From assembly GCA_002729725.1 (NCBI GenBank), contig PBYS01000079.1:52200-116199 (forward strand): DNA of 64,000 bases, in the 5' to 3' direction. The notes under the pieces are model-generated. The model searched no databases, was not told the DNA's origin, and saw nothing but the letters and a program-made list of their open reading frames with translations. The stretch comes from Puniceicoccaceae bacterium. Lineage in GTDB: Bacteria; Verrucomicrobiota; Verrucomicrobiia; Opitutales; Coraliomargaritaceae. Numbering within the stretch: position 1 is the stretch's first letter; every line of letters begins with the position of its first letter. Positions 17,775 to 27,387 of the stretch are shown piece after piece. The position numbers and the translations under genes are program-made.

Positions 17775-19751
17775 TTAAAGCTTACCCTCAAACATCTTAA
17801 GCAAAGGTTCTTTTTCGCTGGCTTCGATCTCGGCATCGAGGACGGCTTCATAAGCCATCTCAATATCGGTCTTGATCCATTCCTGCACACTGCGATTCAG
17901 CGTGTTCTTACGCTTATTATCATCTCCCACCGTGACTGCCCAAATGAACCCCGCTTCCGGATCAGTTTGAGAAATGTTATTCACCAGCGTCTCGACCGAT
18001 TGATCCCGTGCCGGGCCCTCCTCCAGAGTTGCAATCCACTCCGATGCAGCCATCGGATCATGATTAATGAAGCTGCTCGCCACACCTCGATAGATGTCGG
18101 CTTTACGCGCTTCGGCACTTTCAGGCAATTGATCGAGCCAAGATACCGCCGCCTGTGGATCATTACGTGCCCAACTGGTGTAGGCATCACGTAGTACAGA
18201 GCCCGAATCGCTATCCTCTAGCGTGCTCACATAAGCTAAAGTTGCCGCGGGGTCAGATTCGATCCAATTACTTAGCACAGAGCGCATCGCGGATTTTCGC
18301 GCCTGTTCATCCGATAGTGATTCCGACCAAGCCAATGCTCCGGCTTGATCATACTTCGACCACTCACCCGAGATGCGCGAGGCTAATTGACGCTGCACGA
18401 TTGGGTCCGTATGCGCCCCCACCAATACACTAGCCGACTCGACTCCCTGCTGCGAAAGGCGCCAGCCCATACTTCCAAGCGCGCGTCGCTTTTCGTCCTC
18501 ATAGGGCAGACTATCCACAAAATCGAAGGCCAACTGTGGATCGATTTCAACTAGTTTACTTCCGATCGCATTCAAGCCGTTCATACGTGCATTGCCAGGG
18601 CCCATATTAAGCACAAAATCAATCGCACGGTCCGGATCGTTTTGCGTCATCGCCTGTATAATACTACTCACGCGATTATCATAAGTTTGCCCAGTCGCGA
18701 CTGTGCCGAGCCAATCAAAAACTTCTTGGATCTCCTCATAGCTTTTTTGCCATGCAAAGTTATGAAACTGTAAATTTTCGAGCACTTGGCGTCGCTCCAG
18801 AGGATTCTCCACCGAATCAATATACTCTTTAGCCACCTCAATATCCTGATTGAGCAAATTCTGAAAGACTTGTTTGCGCGAACCATAAATCGCGCTGTCC
18901 ATAGGCAACGAGTCTAACCAAGCCAGCGCCTCCATCGGATCGCTCGACATCCAATCGGACATGGCCCCCGCCAGCGCGGCTGACTTTGCGGCGCCCTCCT
19001 CTAACTGCAAGGCACTCTGCCGAGCGGCGGCCCCATCTTGTTGCGCCCAATTACGATATATGGATTGATACAACCAACGTCCTTGCCCGCTGACCTGATT
19101 ACCATAATATTCTTGAGCCATATGAATGGCTCGCTGCGGGTCTGTCTCCGCCACGGTATTGACGACCGATTGAATCGCCGCTTGTTGCCAACGCTGAGAA
19201 TCCAGATTGAGTGCCGCGCTGTAAGCTGCCTGCGGGTCTTGCTTCGACCACGCGGAAAAAACAGTGCTATAAAGACTCCACGAAACAGTGCCTTTTTCTT
19301 GCTTCGCATAGTCTAGCATGCCCTGTGGATCGACTTGAGCCCAGCGAGTCGCAATCATGCTGCGCACCTGCCAGTTGACCGCAGAACCGGCATAGCTCCC
19401 TAACTTCTTCATCAGCTCAGGAAATTTGGAGACGTCCAGATCCTTTAAACGAGCATGCAAGGCACCAATCTGATCAAATGTGTCGAGCTCGTCCAAAGAC
19501 TCCAGCCAAGCCTCCGTAATAGACTCGGCGCCGCCCGCGCCCGATGCCCCTACGCCGCCTGCCGCGGCAGGAGCGCTCCCCTGCCTATCAGCAGCCCGAG
19601 CAGCCGCAGCCGCCGCCGAGGCGGCCCCTCCCGTTGGAGCATTGCTGGCGGATGAACCTGTATCCCAGGATGTCTCAGCAGAACGAGGTGCCAACAGAAA
19701 GCCACCCAACAAACCCGATAATAATGCGACCACAGCCAAAACCCATTTCAT
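17775..19751 (-). CDS. Large exported alpha-helical repeat protein with W..DP..A repeats
   Basis: 658 residues. An N-terminal signal anchor (WVLAVVALLSGLLGGFLLAP) is followed by a low-complexity Ala/Gly linker (about 30-78) and then about 13 helical repeats of roughly 30-40 residues. Their clearest common core is W..(x)DP..A..W/Y, for example WAQVDPQGMLDYA, WSKQDPQAAYSAA, WMSSDPMEALAWLDSLP and WARNDPQAAVSWLDQLP. This is an alpha-solenoid architecture (HEAT/TPR-like) that I associate with Verrucomicrobia and Planctomycetes. It probably acts as a periplasmic or membrane-anchored scaffold, but no function is established. No enzyme domain is present. The TM is single, so most of the protein lies outside the cytoplasm. 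The next gene upstream is clpB, in the same orientation. Confidence 0.7.
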   Translation of the reverse strand: MKWVLAVVALLSGLLGGFLLAPRSAETSWDTGSSASNAPTGGAASAAAAAARAADRQGSAPAAAGGVGASGAGGAESITEAWLESLDELDTFDQIGALHARLKDLDVSKFPELMKKLGSYAGSAVNWQVRSMIATRWAQVDPQGMLDYAKQEKGTVSWSLYSTVFSAWSKQDPQAAYSAALNLDSQRWQQAAIQSVVNTVAETDPQRAIHMAQEYYGNQVSGQGRWLYQSIYRNWAQQDGAAARQSALQLEEGAAKSAALAGAMSDWMSSDPMEALAWLDSLPMDSAIYGSRKQVFQNLLNQDIEVAKEYIDSVENPLERRQVLENLQFHNFAWQKSYEEIQEVFDWLGTVATGQTYDNRVSSIIQAMTQNDPDRAIDFVLNMGPGNARMNGLNAIGSKLVEIDPQLAFDFVDSLPYEDEKRRALGSMGWRLSQQGVESASVLVGAHTDPIVQRQLASRISGEWSKYDQAGALAWSESLSDEQARKSAMRSVLSNWIESDPAATLAYVSTLEDSDSGSVLRDAYTSWARNDPQAAVSWLDQLPESAEARKADIYRGVASSFINHDPMAASEWIATLEEGPARDQSVETLVNNISQTDPEAGFIWAVTVGDDNKRKNTLNRSVQEWIKTDIEMAYEAVLDAEIEASEKEPLLKMFEGKL

Positions 19752-19855
19752 AACGGAAAGCTAAACATTCAAATATGAAGTGCAAGCCTTCGATTTTGAA
19801 ATGGACCGGCGATGCGGCGCCCTTATCTGTTGGTAGGCAGCTAAGAGCGCACGCA

Positions 19856-22471
19856 CTACAGGATTTCGGCGCGGTCGAGCGACTCCATGGTCAGCACGCC
19901 GTCTTCCAATTTAAACAAGACGGTGCTTTGCTCTGCGACGTCGCCGCTAAGCAAGCCACGTGCGAGCTTAGTTTCGATTTGCTTTTGTAAAAAGCGCTTT
20001 AGAGGGCGTGCCCCATAAACCGGATCGTAGCCTTTTTCACCAATCCATTTGCGAGCGGTGTCATCGAACTCGATGGTGATACCACGCTCCGCTAAGCGCT
20101 TATTCAGATCCGCCAAGAGTAAGTCTACAATCTGCGTAATCTCATCCAGTGTCAGCGGTTTGAACAAAACAGTGTCATCGATCCGATTCAGGAACTCAGG
20201 CCGGAAACCTTGACGCAGCTCTGCCATGACCGACTCACGCACCGTGTCTGGAATCTCTGTTCCGACCACGCCTTCGATGAGAAAGCGACTACCGACATTG
20301 GAGGTCATAATGATCACGGTATTCTTAAAATCTACCGTGTGCCCCTGCGCGTCGGTAATGCGCCCGTCGTCCATGACTTGTAAGAGCACATTGAATACAT
20401 CGGGGTGCGCCTTCTCAATCTCATCGAAGAGCACCACGCTATAAGGCTTGCGACGCACGGCTTCGGTCAGCTGACCACCTTCATCATAGCCCACGTATCC
20501 GGGAGGCGCGCCGATCAGGCGAGCTACGGCATGCTTTTCCATGTATTCGGACATATCAATACGCACGATATTATCCTCAGTATCGAAGAGTGTTTGCGCA
20601 AGGGTGCGCGCCAGCTCGGTCTTACCCACGCCGGTGGGCCCCAAGAAGAGGAAACTACCGATCGGCCGACGGGGATCTTTAATGCCGGCGCGGGCTCGTA
20701 GAATCGCCTCGGTGACTAATGTGACCGACTCATCTTGCCCCACCACGCGTTCATGCAGCACTTCTTCCAGTCGCAAGAGTTTCTCTTTCTCGCCTTCGAC
20801 GATACGTGTAACAGGCACGCCCGTCCACTTAGCAACGATGTCTGCAATCTCTTCCTGTGAGACCTCTTCTTTCAAGAGAGCCCCCTCTTTAGCCTCAACT
20901 GCTTCAAGTTGCTTGAGCTTAGCTTCGAGCTCGGGCATCTTGCCGTGGCGTAGCTGAGCCACTGTATTCAAATCATAATTACGCTCTGCTTTTTCCATCT
21001 CGATGCGTGTCGTATCGAGCTCTTCGCGCACTTGACGGATCTGGTCGATCGCGCCCTTTTCGCTCTCCCATTGCGAGCGAAGGGCGGACTCTTTTTCACG
21101 AATGTCGGCCAACTCACGGGAGAGTGTCTTGAGACGTTCTTTGGACGCTTCATCTTTCTCGTTTTTCAGTGCAGCTTCTTCAATTTCGAGTCGGAGCGCA
21201 CGACGCGTCAGCTCATCGAGTTCCTGTGGCATCGAGTCCATTTCGGTGCGTATCATCGCGCAGGCTTCGTCCACGAGATCGATCGCCTTATCGGGCAGGA
21301 AGCGCTCACTGATATAGCGATGCGAGAGCACCGCAGCTTGCACCAACGCGTTATCCTGAATGCGCACCCCGTGGTGTAACTCGAAGCGCTCGCGGATACC
21401 ACGCAGAATCGAGATGGTGTCCTCAACATTGGGTTGATCGACTTGCACCGTTTGGAAACGGCGCTCGAGCGCGGCGTCTTTTTCGATGTATTTGCGATAT
21501 TCATCGAGTGTCGTCGCGCCCACACAGTGCAACTCACCTCGTGCCAGCATGGGCTTGAGCATGTTACCTGCGTCCATCGCACCTTCGGTTTTGCCGGCGC
21601 CAACAATCGTGTGCAACTCATCGATAAAGAGGAGAATGCGACCTTCGCTGTTTTTAACCTCGGCCAGCACGGCTTTGAGGCGTTCTTCAAACTCGCCACG
21701 GTATTTCGCACCCGCGACTAAGGAGCTCATATCCAGCGCAAAGATTGTCTTGTCCTGCAAGCCTTCGGGCACGTCGCCGCGCACGATGCGCTGCGCCAAG
21801 CCCTCGACGATCGCAGTCTTCCCCACACCCGGCTCACCGATCAGCACAGGATTGTTCTTCGTCTTACGCGACAGAATGCGAATCACACGACGGATCTCAG
21901 AGTCGCGCCCGATGACGGGGTCCATTTTCCCTTTGCGCGCCTGTTCCACCAGATCGATTCCATATTTTTCGAGTGCTTCAAAGGTCGTCTCGGGATTACG
22001 AGAGGTTACTTTTTGGCCAGCGCGCGCAGTTTCAATCACCTTGAGAACTTTGCTGTAATCAAGCTCGAAGGAGTCCAGAAGCTTGCCAAGTTTGCCCCCG
22101 GAATCGGCGTTGAGCAGCCCCAGCAGTAAGTGCTCGGTGCTCACAAACTCGTCGCCTAGCTTGCCTTTGGCTTTGTCCGCCTCGGCGATCGCCTTTTGCA
22201 AGGCCGAGGAGACATACACTTGGCTGGCGTTGACACTACCCGATGCTTTGGGCAGGGCTTCCAGCTCACGTTGCACTGCCAACTCGACAGCGGCGGGTGA
22301 CACTTGCATGCGCTCCAAGAGGCCAGGTACGATGCCGTCCTGCTGTTGCACCAACGCCAACAGCAGGTGCCAAGTGTCGATCTCTTGCTGTCCATGTTGA
22401 CGGGCTAAATTCTGCGCCTCCTGCACTGCGAAGGCGGACTTTTCGGTAAATGTGTTAAAATCAATATTCAT
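19856..22471 (-). CDS. clpB: ATP-dependent disaggregase ClpB
   Basis: 871-residue AAA+ chaperone that rescues aggregated proteins with DnaK. The ClpN domain starts [23 protein letters not shown]1 has Walker A GEPGVGKT and Walker [11 protein letters not shown]. The coiled-coil M-domain (about 410-525) is present, which distinguishes it from ClpA/ClpC. NBD2 has Walker [11 protein letters not shown], the pore/ISS region [17 protein letters not shown] and Walker [16 protein letters not shown]. Start is ATG 22471; a longer in-frame reading adds 57 residues of Cys-rich non-homologous sequence and is rejected. Upstream, TTGTCA and TAGATT with 16-bp spacing could be a promoter. No CIRCE element was seen. 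Transcribed away from a secreted-protein gene. Confidence 0.97.
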   Translation of the reverse strand: MNIDFNTFTEKSAFAVQEAQNLARQHGQQEIDTWHLLLALVQQQDGIVPGLLERMQVSPAAVELAVQRELEALPKASGSVNASQVYVSSALQKAIAEADKAKGKLGDEFVSTEHLLLGLLNADSGGKLGKLLDSFELDYSKVLKVIETARAGQKVTSRNPETTFEALEKYGIDLVEQARKGKMDPVIGRDSEIRRVIRILSRKTKNNPVLIGEPGVGKTAIVEGLAQRIVRGDVPEGLQDKTIFALDMSSLVAGAKYRGEFEERLKAVLAEVKNSEGRILLFIDELHTIVGAGKTEGAMDAGNMLKPMLARGELHCVGATTLDEYRKYIEKDAALERRFQTVQVDQPNVEDTISILRGIRERFELHHGVRIQDNALVQAAVLSHRYISERFLPDKAIDLVDEACAMIRTEMDSMPQELDELTRRALRLEIEEAALKNEKDEASKERLKTLSRELADIREKESALRSQWESEKGAIDQIRQVREELDTTRIEMEKAERNYDLNTVAQLRHGKMPELEAKLKQLEAVEAKEGALLKEEVSQEEIADIVAKWTGVPVTRIVEGEKEKLLRLEEVLHERVVGQDESVTLVTEAILRARAGIKDPRRPIGSFLFLGPTGVGKTELARTLAQTLFDTEDNIVRIDMSEYMEKHAVARLIGAPPGYVGYDEGGQLTEAVRRKPYSVVLFDEIEKAHPDVFNVLLQVMDDGRITDAQGHTVDFKNTVIIMTSNVGSRFLIEGVVGTEIPDTVRESVMAELRQGFRPEFLNRIDDTVLFKPLTLDEITQIVDLLLADLNKRLAERGITIEFDDTARKWIGEKGYDPVYGARPLKRFLQKQIETKLARGLLSGDVAEQSTVLFKLEDGVLTMESLDRAEIL

Positions 22472-22696
22472 GGCTCTACAGTCGCATAAATCATTCCAGC
22501 CCGACAGAGAATCTAAAAGACAGCATTCAATTGACAATAAGCTAGTTACGAAACAAACATAATAAAGCAAACTGGGCAAATAAAGCGAATAACCGAGACA
22601 GGAACACCAACGCTGCGACATTTTGACACAGCCACAAAACAAGATTCCTAGGACAGGAGTCTCGACAGAGGACCCGATATACCTATCTAGAAGCTC

Positions 22697-23080
22697 ATGC
22701 GCGCCCGCCCCAACATTTATCGACTCATCGCCACACTTACACTAGCACTTGCCTGCGCAAGCTTGGCGCAGGCCTACGAACAAAGTAGCTACTTCATTTT
22801 TGACATCGTCGCCACCCAATCCTCGTCGCCGGTCAACGGGCGTCTAGCCGTGCCAGCAGCGGCCATGGCTGCGGTCCCGACAGAGGAACAACCTCGCTCG
22901 GAATCGCAAGCAAAGCGCAGCGAATTCGAGATCGACTTCCATCAATCGATCCAGCCCAAAGGCAACGAAGCGGCTAATTTCACCTTTGACCAAGCCATCG
23001 AAACGCCTGCAGCAAGTGACAGTAGCTTCAGCAACGGTTCATTCGACTTAGGCACTCAGCAATCCATATTCGGCGAATAA
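22697..23080 (+). CDS. Small secreted protein, function unknown
   Basis: 127 residues. A clear signal peptide, [17 protein letters not shown], is cleaved near residue 26. The mature part is low in complexity, Ser/Ala/Glu/Gln-rich and without Cys, with no recognised domain. It is probably disordered in the periplasm or outside the cell. Divergent from clpB and convergent with nth, separated by 32 nt. Coding confidence rests on the well-formed signal peptide. Confidence 0.5.
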   Translation: MRARPNIYRLIATLTLALACASLAQAYEQSSYFIFDIVATQSSSPVNGRLAVPAAAMAAVPTEEQPRSESQAKRSEFEIDFHQSIQPKGNEAANFTFDQAIETPAASDSSFSNGSFDLGTQQSIFGE

Positions 23081-23112
23081 CGGAGCCCCTCAAGCCAACA
23101 ATGCTGAGCAAT

Positions 23113-23766
23113 CTAGGCCTTTAAAATTTTCTTAGCACGCTTTCTAGCCGGATAGACTGTTCGGCAGATCTCACAGACAGTGCCGTCGCAGCCACGTGCA
23201 GTGCAATATTCGCGTCCGTAAAAGATAATTTGCAGGTGCAAGTCATTCCAGCTCGACTCAGGGAACAGGCGCTTCAAGTCACGCTCGGTCTGTACCACGT
23301 TTTTACCACTAGTCAGCCCCCAACGCTGGGCGAGACGATGAATGTGGGTATCCACCGGAAAAGCGGGCACCCCAAAAGCCTGTGACATCACAACCGAAGC
23401 CGTCTTATGCCCCACCGCTGGCAGCGCTTCCAGCGCCGCCATATCCGCGGGCACCTCGCCGCCATGTTGATCCAGTAAAATGCGAGAAAGCCCGGCGATC
23501 CCCTTCGCCTTCATGGGAGAGAGCCCACAGGGGCGAATGATCGCTCGAATTTCCTCCTCCGGAATTTTGACCATTTCCTGAGGTGTATCCGCTCGTGCAA
23601 AAAGTAACGGAGTGATCTGATTGACCCGCACATCGGTGCACTGTGCAGACAACAATACCGCAATCAACAAAGTGTAGGGATCTTTATGATCCAAAGGCAC
23701 CGGTGGATCGGGATAAAGCTCCTGCAAGCGATTTTGGATGTAAGCGACGCGTTCTTTTTTAATCAT
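23113..23766 (-). CDS. nth: Endonuclease III (DNA glycosylase/AP lyase)
   Basis: 217-residue HhH-GPD enzyme of base-excision repair that removes oxidised pyrimidines. The HhH motif LEALPAVGHKTASVV contains the catalytic Lys, and FPVDTHIHRLAQRWG the catalytic Asp. The cluster loop is unusual: it reads C-x4-C-x4-C-x2-C (YCTARGCDGTVCEICRTV), whereas the classical pattern is C-x6-C-x2-C-x5-C. Four Cys are still available, but their spacing differs and the terminal Cys is missing. Start set at ATG 23766 (MIKKERVAYIQ), where the family begins; a 30-residue longer reading exists. It ends convergently with the secreted-protein gene. Confidence 0.93.
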   Translation of the reverse strand: MIKKERVAYIQNRLQELYPDPPVPLDHKDPYTLLIAVLLSAQCTDVRVNQITPLLFARADTPQEMVKIPEEEIRAIIRPCGLSPMKAKGIAGLSRILLDQHGGEVPADMAALEALPAVGHKTASVVMSQAFGVPAFPVDTHIHRLAQRWGLTSGKNVVQTERDLKRLFPESSWNDLHLQIIFYGREYCTARGCDGTVCEICRTVYPARKRAKKILKA

Positions 23767-23877
23767 GGCTAAAGGTTGGCTATGTTTACCTCGACTCGCT
23801 GGAGGTAATTGCCATGTGAGTCGGATTGGTCTAGCCATAGAGCATAAAATTACCAACCTAAACGGCCAATCTGAAAT

Positions 23878-26673
23878 ATGTCATTCAAACTCGAAGATCT
23901 CCCCTACCAACGCCAAGCGATCGATGCCGCCATTCGCTTATTCGAAGGGCAGCAGCGCAACTACTTCGACTTTGACCTTCAAGGTGACTGCTTTCCCAAC
24001 CGTCTAAACCTCACTCGTAAGGACATCGTCGCCAATGTTGAGAAAATATCAGCCGAGAACGGCATTTCACACGGCGAAGCGAAAGTCTGCATTGAACCAG
24101 ATTATAGCATCGAAATGGAGACTGGCACGGGCAAAACCCTCGTTTACCTGCGCACCATTTATGAACTCTCACGTGAATATGGATTCACAAAGTTCATCAT
24201 TCTAGTGCCTTCGGTCCCGATCCGTGAAGGGGTGCTCGATACCATCGAGTCTTTCCGCCCACAATTAGAGCGCCTCTACCATATTCCGCTGCACGCGTTC
24301 GAATACGACAGTAAGAAGCTCCCGAAGGTTAAGCACTTCATCGAAGGCAGCGATCTGCAGGTCATGATCATGACTACGCACTCATTCAATGCCGACGATA
24401 ACATTATCAACCGTCCGGATCGCGACGACTCCCCCGATGGCTATTCCTACTGGCAGGCACTTTCAAAAGTGCGCCCCGTCATCATTATGGATGAGCCTCA
24501 GGAGGGCATGGACACCGACAACCTCCGCCCACGGCTCAACGCCCTCGACCCCATCGCACGGCTCCGCTACTCAGCGACTCATAAAGTTCTCCGTAACCTA
24601 ATCTACCGCCTCACGCCTTTCGAGGCCTACAATCAGCGTTTGGTTAAAAAAATTGAAGTGCTCTCCGTCGCAGAAATCAACGACGAGGCAACCCTCAAAA
24701 TCGAACTCGTCGACATTCAGACGGGCAAAGGTCGGCCTAAAGCCAAACTCAAAGCCTGGCGACAAATGGCGAGTGGCTTCAAATATACCGAAACGAAATG
24801 GCTGAAAGATGGCGACTCCCTCGAAGACGCAACCAAGAACATCTCCTACCGCCATTTTAAAATCTCCCAAATCCGCGCCAAAGGTCTGCGTGGAGGCGGC
24901 GCACTGGTCAAGTTTCACAATGGCGTCGAACTCACTCCCAACACCGCGACCGGCGACATCAAGGGCATCTTCCGCCAACAGCTCTACTGGCTCTGCTACC
25001 GTCATTTCGAAAAAGTCGAAAAGCTCAAGCCACTAGGCATCAAGCCGCTTTCACTCATTTTCATCGATCGCGTTGCCAACTACATGGATCCCGATGGCAT
25101 GATTAAGGTGCTCTTCGTCGAAGAGTTCCCTAAAGCCTACCGCGACTTTTACAAAGAAGACCCGCCTGCCAGCTTCGTTCACGAGGTGCAGACCTATTAC
25201 TTTGCCAAAACCAATGCCGGCGAGTTCACCGACAACGAGAACTCCATGGCCAAACAGCGGGAAATCTACGACGAGATTCTGCGCGATAAGGAGGCCCTGC
25301 TTGCCTTCGACAACCCTCGCCAATTCATTTTCTCGCACTCCGCATTAGGCGTCGGTTGGGACAATCCAAATGTCTTCAACATCGCCACGCTCAACCAAAC
25401 CTACTCGGACGTTAAAAAACGCCAAGAGATTGGGCGTGGTCTGCGCATTTGCCGCAACCAATCTGGCCATCGCATCTACGATGGCGACGACACGCCTGAG
25501 GGCGAAGAAATCAACCTCCTCACGGTCATCCCGAATGAGAGCTACCAGACCTTCGTCACTCAGTATCAATCAGAGCTGCACCACCACGTCCCCACCCGTC
25601 ATTCTCCGAAAGGCAAAAAACCTGCAAAAAAGAAAGTCAAACTCGACCGCGAACGCTTTGAGAGCGATCCCTTTCAGCGCTTCTGGAAACGCCTCTCACA
25701 GCGCACCGACTACTGCGTCAGCTTCGACGAAGTCTCACTCGCCAAAAAGTGCATCGAAAAACTCAACGAAATCGAGCTCCAGCAGTATCAAGCCGAAATC
25801 GAGCTGACCCGCATCGACGAACTCAATGCTGGCAAGGAAGCCCGAGCGACCAGCACGGGTAGTGAAACCGTGCGCCTCGCAGCTGATTTCTCAGCGATGG
25901 ACTTAATTGAAGAACTCTCAGAGAACACCGCGCTCGCCTACCCGACCATCATCGAGATCGTAAAGAACCTGACCAACTTCGACCAGTTGGTGCGCAACCC
26001 GCCGCGCTACCTGCATCTCGCCACCGAACATATCAACCGGATCGCGATCGACGAAATGGTGCGCACCATCAACTATCAGCCAACCGGTGAAGCCTATGGC
26101 TTCGATCTCTTCAAAGACGTGATCGAGACCTACCGCTCAACGGTGCCCACCCCCAGAACCGGCATCTACGATCACGCCATCCTCGACGCCGACTCCCAGC
26201 CTGAATGGCGTTTTGCCAATGAAGCCGACCGCCACCCCCGCGTCCGCGCCCTGCTAAAACTGCCTGACTGGTACAAGATCCCGGTGCCTTCGCTCAAAGG
26301 CGGCACCACCACTTACACACCCGATTTTGGCGTTGCGATCTCCCACAAAGGCCTGCGCGACGATGAGGAAGTGGAGCTACACCTCGTCGTCGAAACCAAA
26401 TCCACCGAGAACATCGACGATCTTTCCGCCGAAGAACGCATGAAAATTCTCTGCGCGATTCAGCACTTCGAAGCCCTAGGCATCTCCGCCAATACCACCC
26501 TACGATATCAAGCCCCCGTCAGCCGCTTCAACCCCAACAAAGTCAGCGAAGATCAAGCCGACTTCAACGCAGACGCCGCCGCAGACTCAGACGCAGGCTT
26601 CTTCGGCCCCGTCACAAATTTCGGCACCACTCTGCAGAGAGCCACCCCCCAGCCTCAGCCCGAAAAAACCTGA
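23878..26673 (+). CDS. res: Type III restriction enzyme, Res (helicase-nuclease) subunit
   Basis: 931-residue motor and nuclease of a type III restriction-modification system; it needs the Mod subunit encoded 0.7 kb downstream for site recognition. SF2 motifs: Walker A METGTGKT (79-86), Ia IILVPSVPIREGV, DEAD-box variant IIMDEPQEGM (~205), III YSATHK and VI KRQEIGRGLRICRN. A PD-(D/E)XK nuclease lies near 814-840 (YTPDFGVAI...LVVETKSTEN). Type III Res is usually 950-1000 aa, so this one looks complete. The usual mod-res order is reversed here, and two toxin-antitoxin genes separate them. It opens a one-strand operon-like run to 33.1 kb. It is GC-rich like the rest of the chromosome. Confidence 0.93.
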   Translation: MSFKLEDLPYQRQAIDAAIRLFEGQQRNYFDFDLQGDCFPNRLNLTRKDIVANVEKISAENGISHGEAKVCIEPDYSIEMETGTGKTLVYLRTIYELSREYGFTKFIILVPSVPIREGVLDTIESFRPQLERLYHIPLHAFEYDSKKLPKVKHFIEGSDLQVMIMTTHSFNADDNIINRPDRDDSPDGYSYWQALSKVRPVIIMDEPQEGMDTDNLRPRLNALDPIARLRYSATHKVLRNLIYRLTPFEAYNQRLVKKIEVLSVAEINDEATLKIELVDIQTGKGRPKAKLKAWRQMASGFKYTETKWLKDGDSLEDATKNISYRHFKISQIRAKGLRGGGALVKFHNGVELTPNTATGDIKGIFRQQLYWLCYRHFEKVEKLKPLGIKPLSLIFIDRVANYMDPDGMIKVLFVEEFPKAYRDFYKEDPPASFVHEVQTYYFAKTNAGEFTDNENSMAKQREIYDEILRDKEALLAFDNPRQFIFSHSALGVGWDNPNVFNIATLNQTYSDVKKRQEIGRGLRICRNQSGHRIYDGDDTPEGEEINLLTVIPNESYQTFVTQYQSELHHHVPTRHSPKGKKPAKKKVKLDRERFESDPFQRFWKRLSQRTDYCVSFDEVSLAKKCIEKLNEIELQQYQAEIELTRIDELNAGKEARATSTGSETVRLAADFSAMDLIEELSENTALAYPTIIEIVKNLTNFDQLVRNPPRYLHLATEHINRIAIDEMVRTINYQPTGEAYGFDLFKDVIETYRSTVPTPRTGIYDHAILDADSQPEWRFANEADRHPRVRALLKLPDWYKIPVPSLKGGTTTYTPDFGVAISHKGLRDDEEVELHLVVETKSTENIDDLSAEERMKILCAIQHFEALGISANTTLRYQAPVSRFNPNKVSEDQADFNADAAADSDAGFFGPVTNFGTTLQRATPQPQPEKT

Positions 26674-26677
26674 ATGA

Positions 26678-26712
26678 TTGACAAACCCACCATAAAGTGG
26701 GAAAATCCCACC
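26678..26712 (+). promoter_or_regulatory. Internal promoter with CCCAC/GTGGG operator for the toxin-antitoxin pair
   Basis: TTGACA (26678-26683), a 17-bp spacer and GAAAAT (26701-26706) form a good promoter within the first codons downstream of res. Overlapping it, CCCAC (26686-26690), GTGGG (26697-26701) and CCCAC (26707-26711) make alternating dyads, the pattern of an autoregulated antitoxin operator. Transcription would start near the ATG at 26713, implying a leaderless mRNA. Confidence 0.6.
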
Positions 26713-26943
26713 ATGAAAGTGCAAACAGTAGATTCGAAACGGCGACTCGTTCTAAGCGGGGCCCAACCCGGCGAAGCCTACGCGGTGCGCCAGACAGCCA
26801 GCGGCCACTACGAACTCGCCAAAGTGGTACCTACGAAAAAAAACAAGCCGACCGCACAAGAACTGGATGCCGTGCTTAACTCGGCTGCGCTCACACCCAA
26901 AATGAGCTGGGAGGAACTGCGCACCCAGACTAGAGAACCATGA
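26713..26943 (+). CDS. AbrB-like antitoxin of the PIN toxin
   Basis: 76 residues from ATG 26713. An upstream in-frame ATG at 26674 would add 13 residues and directly abut the res stop. The N-terminal half (MKVQTVDSKRRLVLSGAQPGEAYAVRQTASG) looks like a swapped-hairpin AbrB/VapB DNA-binding fold. The C-terminal tail (ELDAVLNSAALTPKMSWEELRTQ) would be the toxin-neutralising helix. The stop overlaps the PIN gene by 4 nt (ATGA), giving translational coupling. The later start is preferred because the promoter and dyads at 26678-26712 lie over the first one. Autoregulation is likely. Confidence 0.75.
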   Translation: MKVQTVDSKRRLVLSGAQPGEAYAVRQTASGHYELAKVVPTKKNKPTAQELDAVLNSAALTPKMSWEELRTQTREP

Positions 26944-27362
26944 TCTTGCTCGATACCAACGTACTCATCTACGCTTTCGATGCGGACTCGTCCCTAAACG
27001 CGTGGGCGCGGGAAACGCTCCGTAGCGCAGTACTCGGCGAGGGTGCCGCCATCAACACGGTCATTCTGACTGAACTCTTGGTCGGCGATCAATCTCCCGA
27101 TACAGTCCTTGAGCGGCTCGAAGCACTCGGTCTACATTTGCTGGATCTGCCCTTGATCACGGCCCCGCGCTGCGCAAAAGCCTACACCCAATACCTCGAA
27201 AACCGCCACCAACAGGCCCACTTGCCCCCGGCACCCAAATCGCCCCTCCCCGACTTCATGATCGGTGCTCATGCGTCCGCCCTGGAGCTCCCAATCGCGA
27301 CCGCCGATACCGCACGCTATCAAAGCTATTTTCCCGAGGTAAGCCTGCTCACTCCGAAGTAA
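26940..27362 (+). CDS. PIN-domain ribonuclease toxin (VapC-like)
   Basis: 140-residue PIN nuclease. The acidic active-site residues sit in MILLDTNVLIYAFDAD (Asp5), VILTELLVGD (Glu near 45), PDFMIGAHA (Asp near 104) and IATADTARYQSYF (Asp near 122), as in VapC toxins that cut tRNA or rRNA. It overlaps the antitoxin by 4 nt and stops 25 nt before the type III methyltransferase gene. Placed between res and mod, it may stabilise the restriction system or trigger abortive infection when the system is lost; that role is inferred from position. Confidence 0.83.
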   Translation: MILLDTNVLIYAFDADSSLNAWARETLRSAVLGEGAAINTVILTELLVGDQSPDTVLERLEALGLHLLDLPLITAPRCAKAYTQYLENRHQQAHLPPAPKSPLPDFMIGAHASALELPIATADTARYQSYFPEVSLLTPK

Positions 27363-27387
27363 ACTCACCAAGACGAATTTCAAAAAA

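Noticed and set aside
22472..22642. 57-residue upstream extension of ClpB
   Set aside because: Cys-rich and without homology; the family begins exactly at ATG 22471 with [11 protein letters not shown].
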